From CAMYMQ01 sp963730305 (GTDB taxonomy: Bacteria > Pseudomonadota > Alphaproteobacteria > Bin65): DNA of 64,000 nt. The stretch lies in contig CAVSRB010000002.1 of assembly GCA_963730305.1 (NCBI GenBank), positions 434,001 to 498,000 on the forward strand, read 5' to 3'. A program made the position numbers and the translations under genes. Of this stretch, positions 41,924 through 50,508 are shown piece after piece. Position 1 is the stretch's first letter; each line of letters starts with the position of its first letter. Under the pieces are notes generated by a model. That model worked only from the letters and a program-made list of their open reading frames with translations. It was not told where the DNA came from and did not search any database.

Positions 41924-43893
41924 TAGACGCCGAGCACCTCGCGCACCGACGGGCGGTCGCGCATGCGGCTGAAATAGAGGGTCAGGTTGCCGTAGGCGCG
42001 GCGCCAGTCGAAGCTCGGGAACTGCAGGTCTAGATGGTCGAGCGTCGTCACCAGCGCGATGTCGGCGCGGGTGAAGCGGTCGCCGACGCAATATTGCCGG
42101 TCGCCCAGCATGTCGGCGATGGTCGCGATGGTGTCGAGCACGCGGGTCTGCTGGCGGCGGACCCATTCCTCGCTCTCGAACGGATAGGGCCGGGCGCCCT
42201 CGATATAGAGGTCGATGACGATGCCGCTGACTCCCTCGGCCAGCACCTCCCAGCGGCGCACCTCGAAGGCCTCGTCGGTGTCGTCGGGCATCAGCGGCGG
42301 CTCGGGCCGGACCGAGTCGAGATAGTCGAGGATCACGCGTGGGTCGAAATAACTCTCGTCGTCGCTGACCTTGAGCAGCGGGTTGCGGCTCAACGGGTTC
42401 TCCGAGACGCCCTGGCCGGCCTGCCAGGTCATGTCCTCGACGAAGCGATAGGGCAGCCGTTTCTCCTTCAGCGCGATCAGCACCCGATAGGTGTGCGGGC
42501 TCGGCGACGGCGAGATCACGGTCAGCGCTTTCAGGTGCGCCGCCACCTCCGCCTCTTCGGCCGCCTTCTCCGCTTCCGCTTCCGCCTCCTCGGCGTCTTC
42601 AACGATCGAGTCCGACGGCGGCGGCAGCGCCTTCAGCGGCTCGGGCTCGGGCTTCGGGGCGCGCTCGGCGACGAAGTCGTGGCGCTCGAGCAGCGCCGAC
42701 GTCGCGAAGCCGAACACCAGCCCCCAGAAGGGCGCGCCGATGCCGAGCATGTTGACGTTAACGCCGGGGATCAGGTCGGTGATCGTGATCACGAAGGTGA
42801 CCAGCGCGCCGAAGGTGTACCGGCCCGAGAAGGAGGCGACGAAAGCCTGGCGCAGCACGCCGAGCATGGCGAGCCCGCCGAGGATGTAGATGAAGGCCTC
42901 GGGCACCGCGAGCGCGACCTTGGTGACCAATGGCGCGGACAGCCCGAAAGCGATCGCCAGCAGCCCCCAGAAATAGGCGCCGATGAAGTGGAACCGGCGC
43001 ACGCCCGACGAGGCGAGGATGGCGTTGACCGGGCCGGTCAGGCAGGTGTTGACGGACCCGTACATGCCGAACACGAACGAGCCCAGGCCCGAGGCGATGG
43101 TGATCGTGTTGCTCGGGGGGCTGTGTCCCTCGACCCGCAGGATCGCGATGCCCTGGGCGTTCTGCAGCGCGAGCACCGAGATCGCCAGGGGCAGGACGAG
43201 CTCGATCAGCGACGCCTTGCCGAATTCCGGCCGGACGTATTTCGGCTGCGCCAGCCAGGCGGTGATCGGCTCGGTGAGCTGGAACTGGTCGGTGTAGACG
43301 GCGACGATGGCGCCGGCGATCAGCGCGATCAGCACCGGCGGCACGAAGCGCGCGACCCGCGGCGAGAAGGCGCAGACGACGTAGGCGCCCGTCGCCGCCA
43401 GCGCGATCCACAGCGCCTTGTCGAAGGCGTCGACCGCGAGCACGCCGAACTTGAGGAACACGCCCGCGACCATCGCCATCACGATCGGCACCGGGGTCAC
43501 GTCCATCAGCCGCTTGAAGCTGCCGGTGACGCCGAGCAACAGCATCAGCGCGCCGGTCGCCATGTAGGTGCCGACGATCTCGGGGAAGGGATATTTCAGC
43601 AGCGCCGGGCCGACGATGGCGGTGCCCGAGATGGTCCAGCCGAAGGCGAGCGGCTGCCGGTAGACGTGGCTGACGATCAGGGTCAGCGTGCCGCCCCCGA
43701 CGAAGCCGATGAAGATCCACGAAGCCAGGTCGTCGGCGCTCAGGCCGCCCTTGATGCCGACCGTCAGGATCAGCGCGACCGGCCCGGTCGACGCGAACAG
43801 GAAAGCGACCACCGAGTTGACCAGGTGATAGCCGCGCAGGTTGCGCAGCGTTTCGATGGGTCCGGGCCGGTCCCCGGTGGGGGCTTCGAACAT
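41920..43893 (-). CDS. BenE-family transporter fused to a glutathione S-transferase
   Basis: One uninterrupted frame of 657 residues with two complete proteins. Residues 1-402 form a BenE benzoate:H+ symporter-like domain of about 12 helices (YHLVNSVVAFLFASTGPVAL, GALMLLLGVTGSFKRLMDVT, NTCLTGPVNAILAS, IPGVNVNMLG). Residues 403-456 form a charged linker (Pro/Glu, then a Glu/Ala-rich helix). Residues 457-657 are a GST: thioredoxin-like half (SPSPSPHTYRVLIALKEKRL, NPLLKVSDD) and helical half (YCVGDRFTRADIALVTTLDH). The last 4 bases overlap the tetR end. A marR gene is divergent. The GST should face the cytoplasm and could conjugate the imported compound. Confidence 0.9.
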   Translation of the reverse strand: MFEAPTGDRPGPIETLRNLRGYHLVNSVVAFLFASTGPVALILTVGIKGGLSADDLASWIFIGFVGGGTLTLIVSHVYRQPLAFGWTISGTAIVGPALLKYPFPEIVGTYMATGALMLLLGVTGSFKRLMDVTPVPIVMAMVAGVFLKFGVLAVDAFDKALWIALAATGAYVVCAFSPRVARFVPPVLIALIAGAIVAVYTDQFQLTEPITAWLAQPKYVRPEFGKASLIELVLPLAISVLALQNAQGIAILRVEGHSPPSNTITIASGLGSFVFGMYGSVNTCLTGPVNAILASSGVRRFHFIGAYFWGLLAIAFGLSAPLVTKVALAVPEAFIYILGGLAMLGVLRQAFVASFSGRYTFGALVTFVITITDLIPGVNVNMLGIGAPFWGLVFGFATSALLERHDFVAERAPKPEPEPLKALPPPSDSIVEDAEEAEAEAEKAAEEAEVAAHLKALTVISPSPSPHTYRVLIALKEKRLPYRFVEDMTWQAGQGVSENPLSRNPLLKVSDDESYFDPRVILDYLDSVRPEPPLMPDDTDEAFEVRRWEVLAEGVSGIVIDLYIEGARPYPFESEEWVRRQQTRVLDTIATIADMLGDRQYCVGDRFTRADIALVTTLDHLDLQFPSFDWRRAYGNLTLYFSRMRDRPSVREVLGVY

Positions 43894-44014
43894 GGGGTAT
43901 TCCGTCTGCCCTCGGGCGGGGCGGGGAGGCGCCGGTGTCGCGGCGAGCCGAACCGTAGCGGTTGGCCCGCGGCGCGGTCAATCCGAATGGCCCGATCGGG
44001 ACGGAATGTCCGCA

Positions 44015-44044
44015 TTGACAGTATTTGATGAGAAATTTTATAAT
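44015..44044 (+). promoter_or_regulatory. Consensus sigma-70 promoter of marR
   Basis: TTGACA (44015-44020), an 18-base AT-rich spacer, and TATAAT (44039-44044) match both consensus hexamers exactly. The implied start is near 44051, about 30 bases before the marR ATG. Such a strong promoter usually needs repression, consistent with MarR autoregulation. Confidence 0.75.
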
Positions 44045-44079
44045 ATCGCTTACTAAATCAGCCACCAAGGACTGATGGA

Positions 44080-44577
44080 ATGAGGGAGGAAGTATCGAGC
44101 GCCGCCGGCCTGGCGGTGCCCGAAAACAGTATCGGTTTCCTTCTCTGGCAGGTATCGCAGCGCTGGCGACGGCATTTCGTCGCCGGGCTCAAGGCGCTCG
44201 ACCTGACCGATCTCGAATTCTCCGTCCTGTCCGGCGTGCGGTTCCTGACCGCCCGCGACGGCGCGCCGCCGACCCAGGTGACGGTCGCGACCTATTTCGA
44301 CGTCAACGTGATGACCATCTCGCAGCTCGTGCGCCGGCTCGAGGAGCGGGGGCTGCTCGCCCGCCGCCCGCACGCCAGCGACACCCGGGCGCGGGTGCTG
44401 TCGTTGACCGCCGATGGCAGCCGGGCTCTGGCCGAGGCGCTGAAGGTGGCCGACCGGCTGCACCGCTCCTTCTTCCGCCGCTGCGACCACGAGAAGCTGC
44501 GCGGCGCGCTTACCGAACTCTACGCCGCCGACCACGAGGACGCTCTCGACGGCGGGACGGCGATGGCGGCGTCATGA
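44080..44577 (+). CDS. MarR-family regulator
   Basis: Protein of 165 residues with winged-helix pattern: LDLTDLEFSVLSGVRFLTAR, recognition helix region FDVNVMTISQLVRRLEERGL and wing ARRPHASDTRARVLSLTADG. It lies between the divergent BenE-GST gene and the Liv-type transporter genes on its own strand, so both are candidate targets. MarR proteins often respond to aromatic acids. Confidence 0.92.
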   Translation: MREEVSSAAGLAVPENSIGFLLWQVSQRWRRHFVAGLKALDLTDLEFSVLSGVRFLTARDGAPPTQVTVATYFDVNVMTISQLVRRLEERGLLARRPHASDTRARVLSLTADGSRALAEALKVADRLHRSFFRRCDHEKLRGALTELYAADHEDALDGGTAMAAS

Positions 44578-44698
44578 CCTGAAGGCGCCGCCGGGGCTGT
44601 GCACGGGGCCGACGGGCCGCTTGCCTGGACAGGCCCGAACGCGTTTAATTTCGGCAACGGAGCAGGACTTGATCCACGCTCCAGCAAGGGAGGAAATC

Positions 44699-45952
44699 AT
44701 GTCGAAAGAAGTGATCAAGCGTATCCCGCATCTCGGCGGCGCGCCGACGCGGCGTCAGGTGCTGGCTGGCGCCGGCATGGCGACGGCGGCCGCGGCGGTG
44801 CCGCTCAAGTACGGCCTCGCCGCCAGCAAGCTCAAGGTCGGTATTCTGATGGCGCGCTCCGGCCCGCAGGGCCAGATCGGCAACGACTGCCAGCGCGGCG
44901 CCGACATCGCCCCGGCGGTGTTCAAGCAGTTGGGCCTGCCCGAGGTCGAGTACATGCTGGGCGACACCGAGACCAAGGTCGACGTCGCCCGCGCCCGTGC
45001 CGAGAAGATGATCAACGACGGCGCCCAGCTGATGATCGGCTGCTTCGATTCGGGCCAGACGATGGCTGCGGCCCAGGTCTGCGAATCGAAGAACATCCCG
45101 CTGGTCGTCAACATCGCCGCCGTGCCGAAGCTCACCGAGCTCGGCTACAAGTGGGTGTGGCGTAACTTCCCGACCGGCCCGATGATCGTGCGCGACGCCT
45201 TCGTCAACCAGAAGGCGCTGTTCGCGATGACCGGCAAGACGCCGAAGACGGTCACCCTGCTGCACGCCAACGACACCTTCGGTTCGACCCTGGCGGGCGC
45301 CCTGTTCAAGTTGGCCCCCCGGTTCAAGATGCCCTACAAGATCGTCGAGAAGATTCCCTACGATCCGTACGGCCGCGACTTCTCGGCCGAGGTGCGCAAG
45401 GTCAAGGCCGCGAAGGCCGACGCCGTGTGGGCGGTCAGCCGTCTGCTCGACGCCATCGCCATCACCAAGGAGATGGTGCGCCAGCGCGTCGAGATGATGG
45501 GCGTCCTGTCGACCGGCCCCGGCTGGTACGAGGACGATTACCTGAAGGCGACCGGCAAGTACGGCAACGACGTCATCAGCCTGGTGCCGTGGTGGGATCC
45601 GAACAAGGCCACCTCGAAGATCTTCGAGGCCGAGTTCAAGAAGAAGTTCCCCGGCCGCAACATCAACACCAACCACACCTATACGTTCGAGGCGGTGATG
45701 GTCGCCTCCGACGCGCTCAAGCGCGCGGGATCGAACAACAACAAGGCGCTGCAGGCCGCGATCCGGAAGACGGACATCAAGAACAACGTCACCACGGGCC
45801 CCGGCATCCACTTCAACGCCAAGGGCCAGAACCCGGACGTGAAGGACTCGGCGATCCAGAATCGCGACGGCCACCCGCTCGTGATCCTGCCGAAGGATGC
45901 CGCGGTCACCAAGCCGATCTGGCCGATGCGGCCGTTCAACAAGCGGGGCTGA
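44699..45952 (+). CDS. Liv/Urt-type ABC transporter periplasmic binding protein, Tat signal
   Basis: Protein of 417 residues. The N terminus PTRRQVLAGAGMATAAAAVP has a twin-arginine motif, suggesting Tat export. The mature protein is a type I periplasmic binding protein (KLKVGILMARSGPQGQIGND, then LLHANDTFGSTLAGA and NTNHTYTFEAVMVASDAL), as in branched-chain amino acid, urea or aromatic acid importers. Start 44699 follows GGGAGG. A strong hairpin lies between it and the permease genes. Substrate unknown; the BenE and MarR neighbours suggest an aromatic or amide compound. Confidence 0.9.
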   Translation: MSKEVIKRIPHLGGAPTRRQVLAGAGMATAAAAVPLKYGLAASKLKVGILMARSGPQGQIGNDCQRGADIAPAVFKQLGLPEVEYMLGDTETKVDVARARAEKMINDGAQLMIGCFDSGQTMAAAQVCESKNIPLVVNIAAVPKLTELGYKWVWRNFPTGPMIVRDAFVNQKALFAMTGKTPKTVTLLHANDTFGSTLAGALFKLAPRFKMPYKIVEKIPYDPYGRDFSAEVRKVKAAKADAVWAVSRLLDAIAITKEMVRQRVEMMGVLSTGPGWYEDDYLKATGKYGNDVISLVPWWDPNKATSKIFEAEFKKKFPGRNINTNHTYTFEAVMVASDALKRAGSNNNKALQAAIRKTDIKNNVTTGPGIHFNAKGQNPDVKDSAIQNRDGHPLVILPKDAAVTKPIWPMRPFNKRG

Positions 45953-45975
45953 GCCCCACGTTCGTAACGTCCGTG

Positions 45976-46010
45976 TCCCGCGGCCGGCGCGCCTGACGCC
46001 GGCCGCGGGA
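45976..46010 (+). terminator. 14-bp perfect hairpin between binding-protein and permease genes
   Basis: TCCCGCGGCCGGCG (45976-45989), loop CGCCTGA, then CGCCGGCCGCGGGA (45997-46010): a perfect 14-bp GC stem. No T-run follows, so it is more likely an mRNA 3' stabiliser or partial terminator that raises binding-protein over permease expression. Confidence 0.65.
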
Positions 46011-46104
46011 TCGCGTCTGCCCGCGGGCCAAGGGCGGCCGCCGCACCGCCACCGCGCCACTGGGTCCGCCGGCCCGGCGCCCGGACCGCAATCGGGGGAT
46101 TTCC

Positions 46105-46974
46105 GTGGATTTCGACACGCTCCTCAACGCGTCGCTCAGTGGCATCCTGACCGGGCTGGTCTACGGGCTGAGCGCGCTCGGCCTGTCGGTCATCTTCGGC
46201 GTCATCCGCATCGTGAATTTCGCCCACGGCGAGATCATGGTGATCGGGATGTATTTCGCGCTGTTCCTGTTCAACAGCCTCGGCATCGACCCGCTGGTCG
46301 CCGTGCCGATCACGGCGGTGGTGCTGTTCGGCTTCGGCTACGTCCTGCAGGCGACCGTCATCCAGCGCGTGTCGCAGCTCCACGACCACTTCCAGTTCCT
46401 GCTGCTCGCGGCGATCGCGATCATGATCGTCAGCGCGCTGCTGCTGTTCTTCGGCCCGGACCCGCAGAACGCCGACGTCTCCTACGCGCTCGATTCCTTC
46501 GCCATCGGCGACATCATCCTGGGCAAGCCGCGGGTCTACGCGGCGGTCGGGGCGATCGTGGTCGCCAGCGTGCTGCTCGCCTTCTTCCGCTACACCGCGA
46601 CGGGCAAGGCGATCCGCGCCTGCGCCGACAACCATCTCGGCGCCCAGGTGGTCGGGCTCAACGTCGGCCGGCTCTATGCCCTGACCTTCGGCCTCGGCAC
46701 CGCGGCGCTCGGCGCCGCCGGCGCGATCATGCTGCTGCTGTACGAGGTCCAGCCCTACCTGGCGCCGGGCTTCACGCTGCTCGCCTTCGTCATCGTCATC
46801 ATCGGCGGGCTCGGCAGCCTCTACGGCGCGCTGTTCGCGGGCGTCCTGATCGGCCTGTCGGAGGCGCTCGCCGCGATCCTGCTCCAACCGTCGATGAAGT
46901 CGGCCTTCAGCTTCGCGCTGTTGATCCTGGTGCTGCTGTTCCGGCCCCAGGGCCTGCTGGGGAGGGCGCGATGA
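46105..46974 (+). CDS. Branched-chain amino acid-type ABC permease (LivH family)
   Basis: Protein of 289 residues, GTG start after CGGGGGA. About eight membrane helices with the LivH pattern: NASLSGILTGLVYGLSALGL, VNFAHGEIMVIGMYFAL, GKAIRACADNHLGAQVVGLN (the EAA-like loop that docks the ATPase) and IIGGLGSLYGALFAGVLIG. It overlaps the LivM-type gene by ATGA. Forms the channel with LivM. Confidence 0.93.
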   Translation: MDFDTLLNASLSGILTGLVYGLSALGLSVIFGVIRIVNFAHGEIMVIGMYFALFLFNSLGIDPLVAVPITAVVLFGFGYVLQATVIQRVSQLHDHFQFLLLAAIAIMIVSALLLFFGPDPQNADVSYALDSFAIGDIILGKPRVYAAVGAIVVASVLLAFFRYTATGKAIRACADNHLGAQVVGLNVGRLYALTFGLGTAALGAAGAIMLLLYEVQPYLAPGFTLLAFVIVIIGGLGSLYGALFAGVLIGLSEALAAILLQPSMKSAFSFALLILVLLFRPQGLLGRAR

Positions 46975-48119
46975 AGGCAATCACCGGCCTGTTCTCGGGG
47001 CTCACCGGCTTCGGCATCGCGCTGTTCCTGCTGATGCTGGTCGGGCTGATCGTCTATCCGCCCTACGCCAGCTCCTACGTCCTGACCATCGGCACGATCG
47101 TGCTCTACCTGGCCCTGCTCGGCCAGTCGTGGAACCTGATGCTCGGCTTCGCCGGCCTGCTGTCGATCGGCCACGCGCTGTTCGTCGGGATCGGCAGCTA
47201 CACCGCCGCCTTCCTGTTCACCAGCCTGGGCGTGCCGCCGATCATCGGCGTCGCCGCGGCGGTGGTCACGGCAGTGATCGCGGGTTCGTTCATCGGCTAT
47301 CTCGGCTTCCGCTTCTCGATCAGCGGCGTCCATTTCGCCCTGCTGACCATCGCCTTCGCCGAGTTCACCCGGATCATGGTCGATCACGCCGGCTTCCTCG
47401 GCGGCACCGAGGGCATGTTCATCAAGGTCACGGCGGCCGACCGCCAGGGCTTCGACCTGGTCAACCTGCGCGGCCACCCGCTGATGTTCTACTATCTCAG
47501 CCTGGGCCTGGCCTTCGCCACGCTGCTGTTGTGCCGGGTGCTGCTGCGCTCGAAGCTCGGCTACTACTGGCAGGCGATCCGCGACGACCAGCAGGCCGCC
47601 CAGGCGGTCGGCATCAACGTGTTCCGCTACAAGATGTACGCGGTGATGTATTCGTCGGCGATCGCCGGGATCGGCGGCGTCTTCTACGCCTTCTACCAGA
47701 ACGGCCTGTTCCCGGAATCGACCTTCTCGATCGAGCGCTCGATCGAGTACACGCTGGCGCCCATCGTCGGCGGCGTCGGCACCCTGTTCGGGCCGATCTT
47801 CGGCGCCTTCCTGCTGACGCCGCTGTCGGAGAGCATCACCGAGATCGTCGGCTTCTTCAAAAGCACCGGCATCATCGACCCGGCGCTCAAGCTGAACGGC
47901 CTGAAGCCGTTGTTCTGGGGTCTGGTCGTGGCCCTGATCGTGCTGTTCAAGCCGAAGGGGCTGTGGCCCTGGCTCGCGCTGACCCTGGGGATCGTGCGCC
48001 GCCCTGCCGCCCCCGTGAAGCCGGGCGGCCGCGACGAGCAAGCGCCGGAGGCGGCGGACGCGCCGCCCGAGGACGACGCGGCGCCCGCCGACGCGGCCCG
48101 CGCCGAAGGGGAGGCGTAG
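46971..48119 (+). CDS. Branched-chain amino acid-type ABC permease (LivM family)
   Basis: Protein of 382 residues with the LivM pattern: LGQSWNLMLGFAGLLSIGHA, GYWQAIRDDQQAAQAVGIN-type coupling loop and VGGVGTLFGPIFGAFLLTPL. After the last helix it has a ~45-residue acidic Pro/Ala/Glu tail (from RRPAAPVKPGG to the end) not usual for the family. The tail is cytoplasmic and probably disordered. It starts inside the livH stop and ends 3 bases before the ATPase gene. Confidence 0.92.
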   Translation: MKAITGLFSGLTGFGIALFLLMLVGLIVYPPYASSYVLTIGTIVLYLALLGQSWNLMLGFAGLLSIGHALFVGIGSYTAAFLFTSLGVPPIIGVAAAVVTAVIAGSFIGYLGFRFSISGVHFALLTIAFAEFTRIMVDHAGFLGGTEGMFIKVTAADRQGFDLVNLRGHPLMFYYLSLGLAFATLLLCRVLLRSKLGYYWQAIRDDQQAAQAVGINVFRYKMYAVMYSSAIAGIGGVFYAFYQNGLFPESTFSIERSIEYTLAPIVGGVGTLFGPIFGAFLLTPLSESITEIVGFFKSTGIIDPALKLNGLKPLFWGLVVALIVLFKPKGLWPWLALTLGIVRRPAAPVKPGGRDEQAPEAADAPPEDDAAPADAARAEGEA

Positions 48120-48122
48120 GCG

Positions 48123-48848
48123 ATGGCGGCTCTGCTTCGGATCGACGGGCTCAGCAAGAGCTTCCGCGGCCTGCGCGCGGTGGCCGATGTCTCCTTCGAG
48201 GTCGAGGAGCATGGCATCGCCGCGCTGATCGGCCCCAACGGCGCCGGCAAGACCACGGTGTTCAACCTGATCGCCGGGGTGTTCCCGGCCGACGAGGGCA
48301 GCGTCACCCTCGGCGGCAACGAGATCATCGGGCTGAAGCCGCACCAGATCTGCGCCGCCGGGATCGGCCGCACCTTCCAGCTCGTGCGGCCGTTCCCCGA
48401 GATGACGGTGCTGGAGAACATCACCGTCGGCGCGCTCCACGGCAGCAACGACGTGGCCGAGGCGACGCGCCGGGCCGAGGGCTTCCTCGAGCTGCTCGAG
48501 CTCGACGGCAAGCGCGACCAGCACGCGGCCAACCTGACCCTGCCCGACCGCAAGCGGCTGGAGGTGGCGCGCGCCCTGGCGACCAAGCCGAAGCTGCTGC
48601 TGCTCGACGAGGTCATGGCCGGCCTGCGCCCGACCGAGACCGACCGCATGGTCGTGATGCTGCGCCGCCTGCGCGACGAGACCGGCCTGACCATCCTCTT
48701 GATCGAGCACGTCATGCGCGCGGTGATGGCACTGTCCGAACACGTCACCGTGCTCAACCACGGCGAAAAGATCAGCGAGGGGCCGCCGGAGACGGTGGTC
48801 GCCGACCCGGCCGTGCTCGAATGCTATCTGGGGGAGCACGAGCTGTGA
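48123..48848 (+). CDS. Liv-type ABC transporter ATPase (LivG family)
   Basis: Protein of 241 residues. Walker A GPNGAGKTTVFNLIAG, the family's IGRTFQLVRPFPEMTVLENI (Q-loop), LPDRKRLEVARALATKPKLL (variant signature with ATPase Walker B LLLDEVMAGLRP) and the switch His in LIEHVMRAVM. The ABC signature reads NLTLPDRKRLE rather than LSGGQ-like, as often in LivG. It overlaps the next gene by GTGA. Confidence 0.93.
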   Translation: MAALLRIDGLSKSFRGLRAVADVSFEVEEHGIAALIGPNGAGKTTVFNLIAGVFPADEGSVTLGGNEIIGLKPHQICAAGIGRTFQLVRPFPEMTVLENITVGALHGSNDVAEATRRAEGFLELLELDGKRDQHAANLTLPDRKRLEVARALATKPKLLLLDEVMAGLRPTETDRMVVMLRRLRDETGLTILLIEHVMRAVMALSEHVTVLNHGEKISEGPPETVVADPAVLECYLGEHEL

Positions 48849-49552
48849 TCCTCGAAATCGAGAATCTCGACCTCTACTACGGCGACGCCCAGGCGCTCGC
48901 CGAGGTGTCGTTGAGCGTGCCCGAGAACTCGATCGTCGCCGTGGTCGGCTCGAACGGCGCGGGCAAGAGCTCGCTGATCCGCACCATCGCCGGGATCGAG
49001 AAGCCGGCCGGCGGCCGCATCGCCTACAAGGGCCGCCAGATCGCCGGCATGGCCAGCCACAAGGTGTGCAACCTCGGCATCGGCCAGGTCGCCGAGGGAC
49101 GCCAGGTGTTCGCCGGCCTGACGGTCGAGGAGAACCTGGTCGTCGGCGGCTACCTGCCGCGCGGCCGCAAGGACAAGGCGGCCAACGTCGAGAAGGTCTT
49201 CGCCATGTTCCCGCGGCTCAAGGAACGCCGCCACCAGGCCGCCGGCACGCTGTCGGGCGGCGAGCAGCAGATGCTCGCGATCGGCCGCTGCCTGATGGGC
49301 AATCCCGAGATGATCATGTTCGACGAGCCGTCGCTCGGCCTGTCGCCGGCGCTGGTCCACGACGTGTTCGAGATCGTCCGCAAGCTCAACGCCGAGGGCA
49401 TGCCGATCATCCTGGTCGAGCAGAACGTCGCCGTCTCGCTCAAGATGGCCGACTACGCCTACGTGCTGGAGAACGGCCGCATCGTCCTCGAAGGCAAGGG
49501 CGAGGACCTGCTCCACGACGACGGCGTGCGGCAGGCCTATCTGGGCCTGTAG
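48845..49552 (+). CDS. Liv-type ABC transporter ATPase (LivF family)
   Basis: Protein of 235 residues, GTG start overlapping the LivG stop. Walker A GSNGAGKSSLIRTIAG, QVAEGRQVFAGLTVEENLVV (typical LivF), signature LSGGEQQMLAIGRCLM, Walker B MIMFDEPSLGLSP and switch His region replaced by EQN in LVEQNVAVSLKM, as is usual in LivF. Completes a five-gene importer (binding protein, two permeases, two ATPases). Confidence 0.94.
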   Translation: MILEIENLDLYYGDAQALAEVSLSVPENSIVAVVGSNGAGKSSLIRTIAGIEKPAGGRIAYKGRQIAGMASHKVCNLGIGQVAEGRQVFAGLTVEENLVVGGYLPRGRKDKAANVEKVFAMFPRLKERRHQAAGTLSGGEQQMLAIGRCLMGNPEMIMFDEPSLGLSPALVHDVFEIVRKLNAEGMPIILVEQNVAVSLKMADYAYVLENGRIVLEGKGEDLLHDDGVRQAYLGL

Positions 49553-49582
49553 CTGGTCTGGGGCGGTTGCCGGCAGGGCAGG

Positions 49583-49692
49583 TCCCTCGATACGGCCGCG
49601 CAACCGCGCGCCCTGCTCGGGATGAGGGCAATTCAGTCGCTCTAATTTCCGCCCTCACCCTGAGTAGCCCGCAAAGCGGGCGTATCGAAGGG
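49583..49692. repeat. Inverted pair of REP-like units, same family as 3274-3383
   Basis: The left unit runs from TCCCTCGATACG to CTCGGGATGAGGG (49583-49628). The right unit is its inverted counterpart CCCTCACCCTGAGTAGCC to GGCGTATCGAAGGG (49652-49692), with an internal CCCGCAAAGCGGG stem. The TTCGA-TACG ends and CTCAGG-TGA cores match the pair near 3.3 kb. It lies between convergent livF and VOC genes. Confidence 0.75.
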
Positions 49693-49712
49693 CCTTGGCC
49701 CAAGGGGCCCCC

Positions 49713-50252
49713 TCACGCGTCGGCGAATTCCTTCTCGTGCAGGTGCGCGGTGTGGCGGACCGTGTTCTTCGACCGGTTCCAGTCGGCCAGCATCATCGGC
49801 GCCAGCGCCTCCAGCTCCTTGATCTGGGCCGGCGTGTGGGTATTGCACGCCAGCTCGACCCGGTGGCCGTTGGGATCGAAGAAGTAGATCGACTTGAAGA
49901 TCGAGTGGTCGGTCGGCCCCAGCACCTCGAGGCCGGCGTCCTCCAGCCGCTGCTTGTGGGCCATCAGGTCGCCGAGGTCCTCGACCTGCAGCGCGATGTG
50001 CTGGACCCAGCCGGGCGTGTTCGGGTCGCGGCCCTGCGGCGGGCTGTTGGGCAGCTCGAAGAAGGCGAGGCAGGCGCCGTCGCCGACGTCGAAGAAGATG
50101 TGCATGTAGGGATCGGGCTCCTTGGTCGAGGGCACCCGGTCCTCCGAGATCGCCATCGTGTACTTGAGGCCGAGGAGACCGGCGTAAAAGTCCACCGTTT
50201 CCTGCGCGTCCCGACAGCGATAGGCGACGTGATGAAAATGCTGGATCGTCAT
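49713..50252 (-). CDS. VOC-superfamily (extradiol dioxygenase-like) protein
   Basis: Protein of 179 residues, one pair of VOC modules: FHHVAYRCRDAQETVDFYAG, WVQHIALQVEDLGDLMAHKQ and FFDPNGHRVELACNT. The metal His, His and Glu (HHVAY, QHIAL, HRVELA) are present, so it can bind Fe or Zn. Single-domain VOC proteins may be dioxygenases, isomerases or glyoxalases. Divergent from the large catabolic operon across a regulated promoter region. Confidence 0.8.
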   Translation of the reverse strand: MTIQHFHHVAYRCRDAQETVDFYAGLLGLKYTMAISEDRVPSTKEPDPYMHIFFDVGDGACLAFFELPNSPPQGRDPNTPGWVQHIALQVEDLGDLMAHKQRLEDAGLEVLGPTDHSIFKSIYFFDPNGHRVELACNTHTPAQIKELEALAPMMLADWNRSKNTVRHTAHLHEKEFADA

Positions 50253-50343
50253 GGGCTTGGGCTCCTCCCGAATTCCGCGGTGCGTCTGCCGCCCGCGGCC
50301 TTGCGTCCGAGCCTGCTTTTAAGCGGCGCTGTCGGCCACGGCA

Positions 50344-50465
50344 TTGACCTGCATCAACGGGCGCCCGGTCGGTGCAGTCGGGTTGGTGCGACCGGCCGGT
50401 GCGGTCGGAATTGACTCCCGTCAATGTCCCGTGTATGGTAATTTTGGATTTGAAACACAGTTTCA
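50344..50465 (+). promoter_or_regulatory. Promoter, IclR operator and two FNR/CRP-like boxes before the catabolic operon
   Basis: Promoter: TTGACT (50411-50416), 17-base spacer, TATGGT (50434-50439), start near 50446. A perfect palindrome TGAAAC-ACA-GTTTCA (50451-50465) follows just downstream, where an IclR repressor would block transcription. The IclR gene is inside this operon. FNR/CRP-like inverted repeats TTGACCTGCATCAA (50344-50357) and TTGACTCCCGTCAA (50411-50424) lie upstream and on the -35, hinting at a second, oxygen or nitrogen-oxide-linked input. Confidence 0.6.
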
Positions 50466-50508
50466 TATTCAAAACAGCTAGGCACCCAAGCAACCGGGAG
50501 ACCCTGCC

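Noticed and set aside
46821..48839. Long minus-strand open frame across livM/livG
   Set aside because: Antisense to conserved ABC transporter genes, composition dominated by Gln/Asp/Ala/Arg; no motif.
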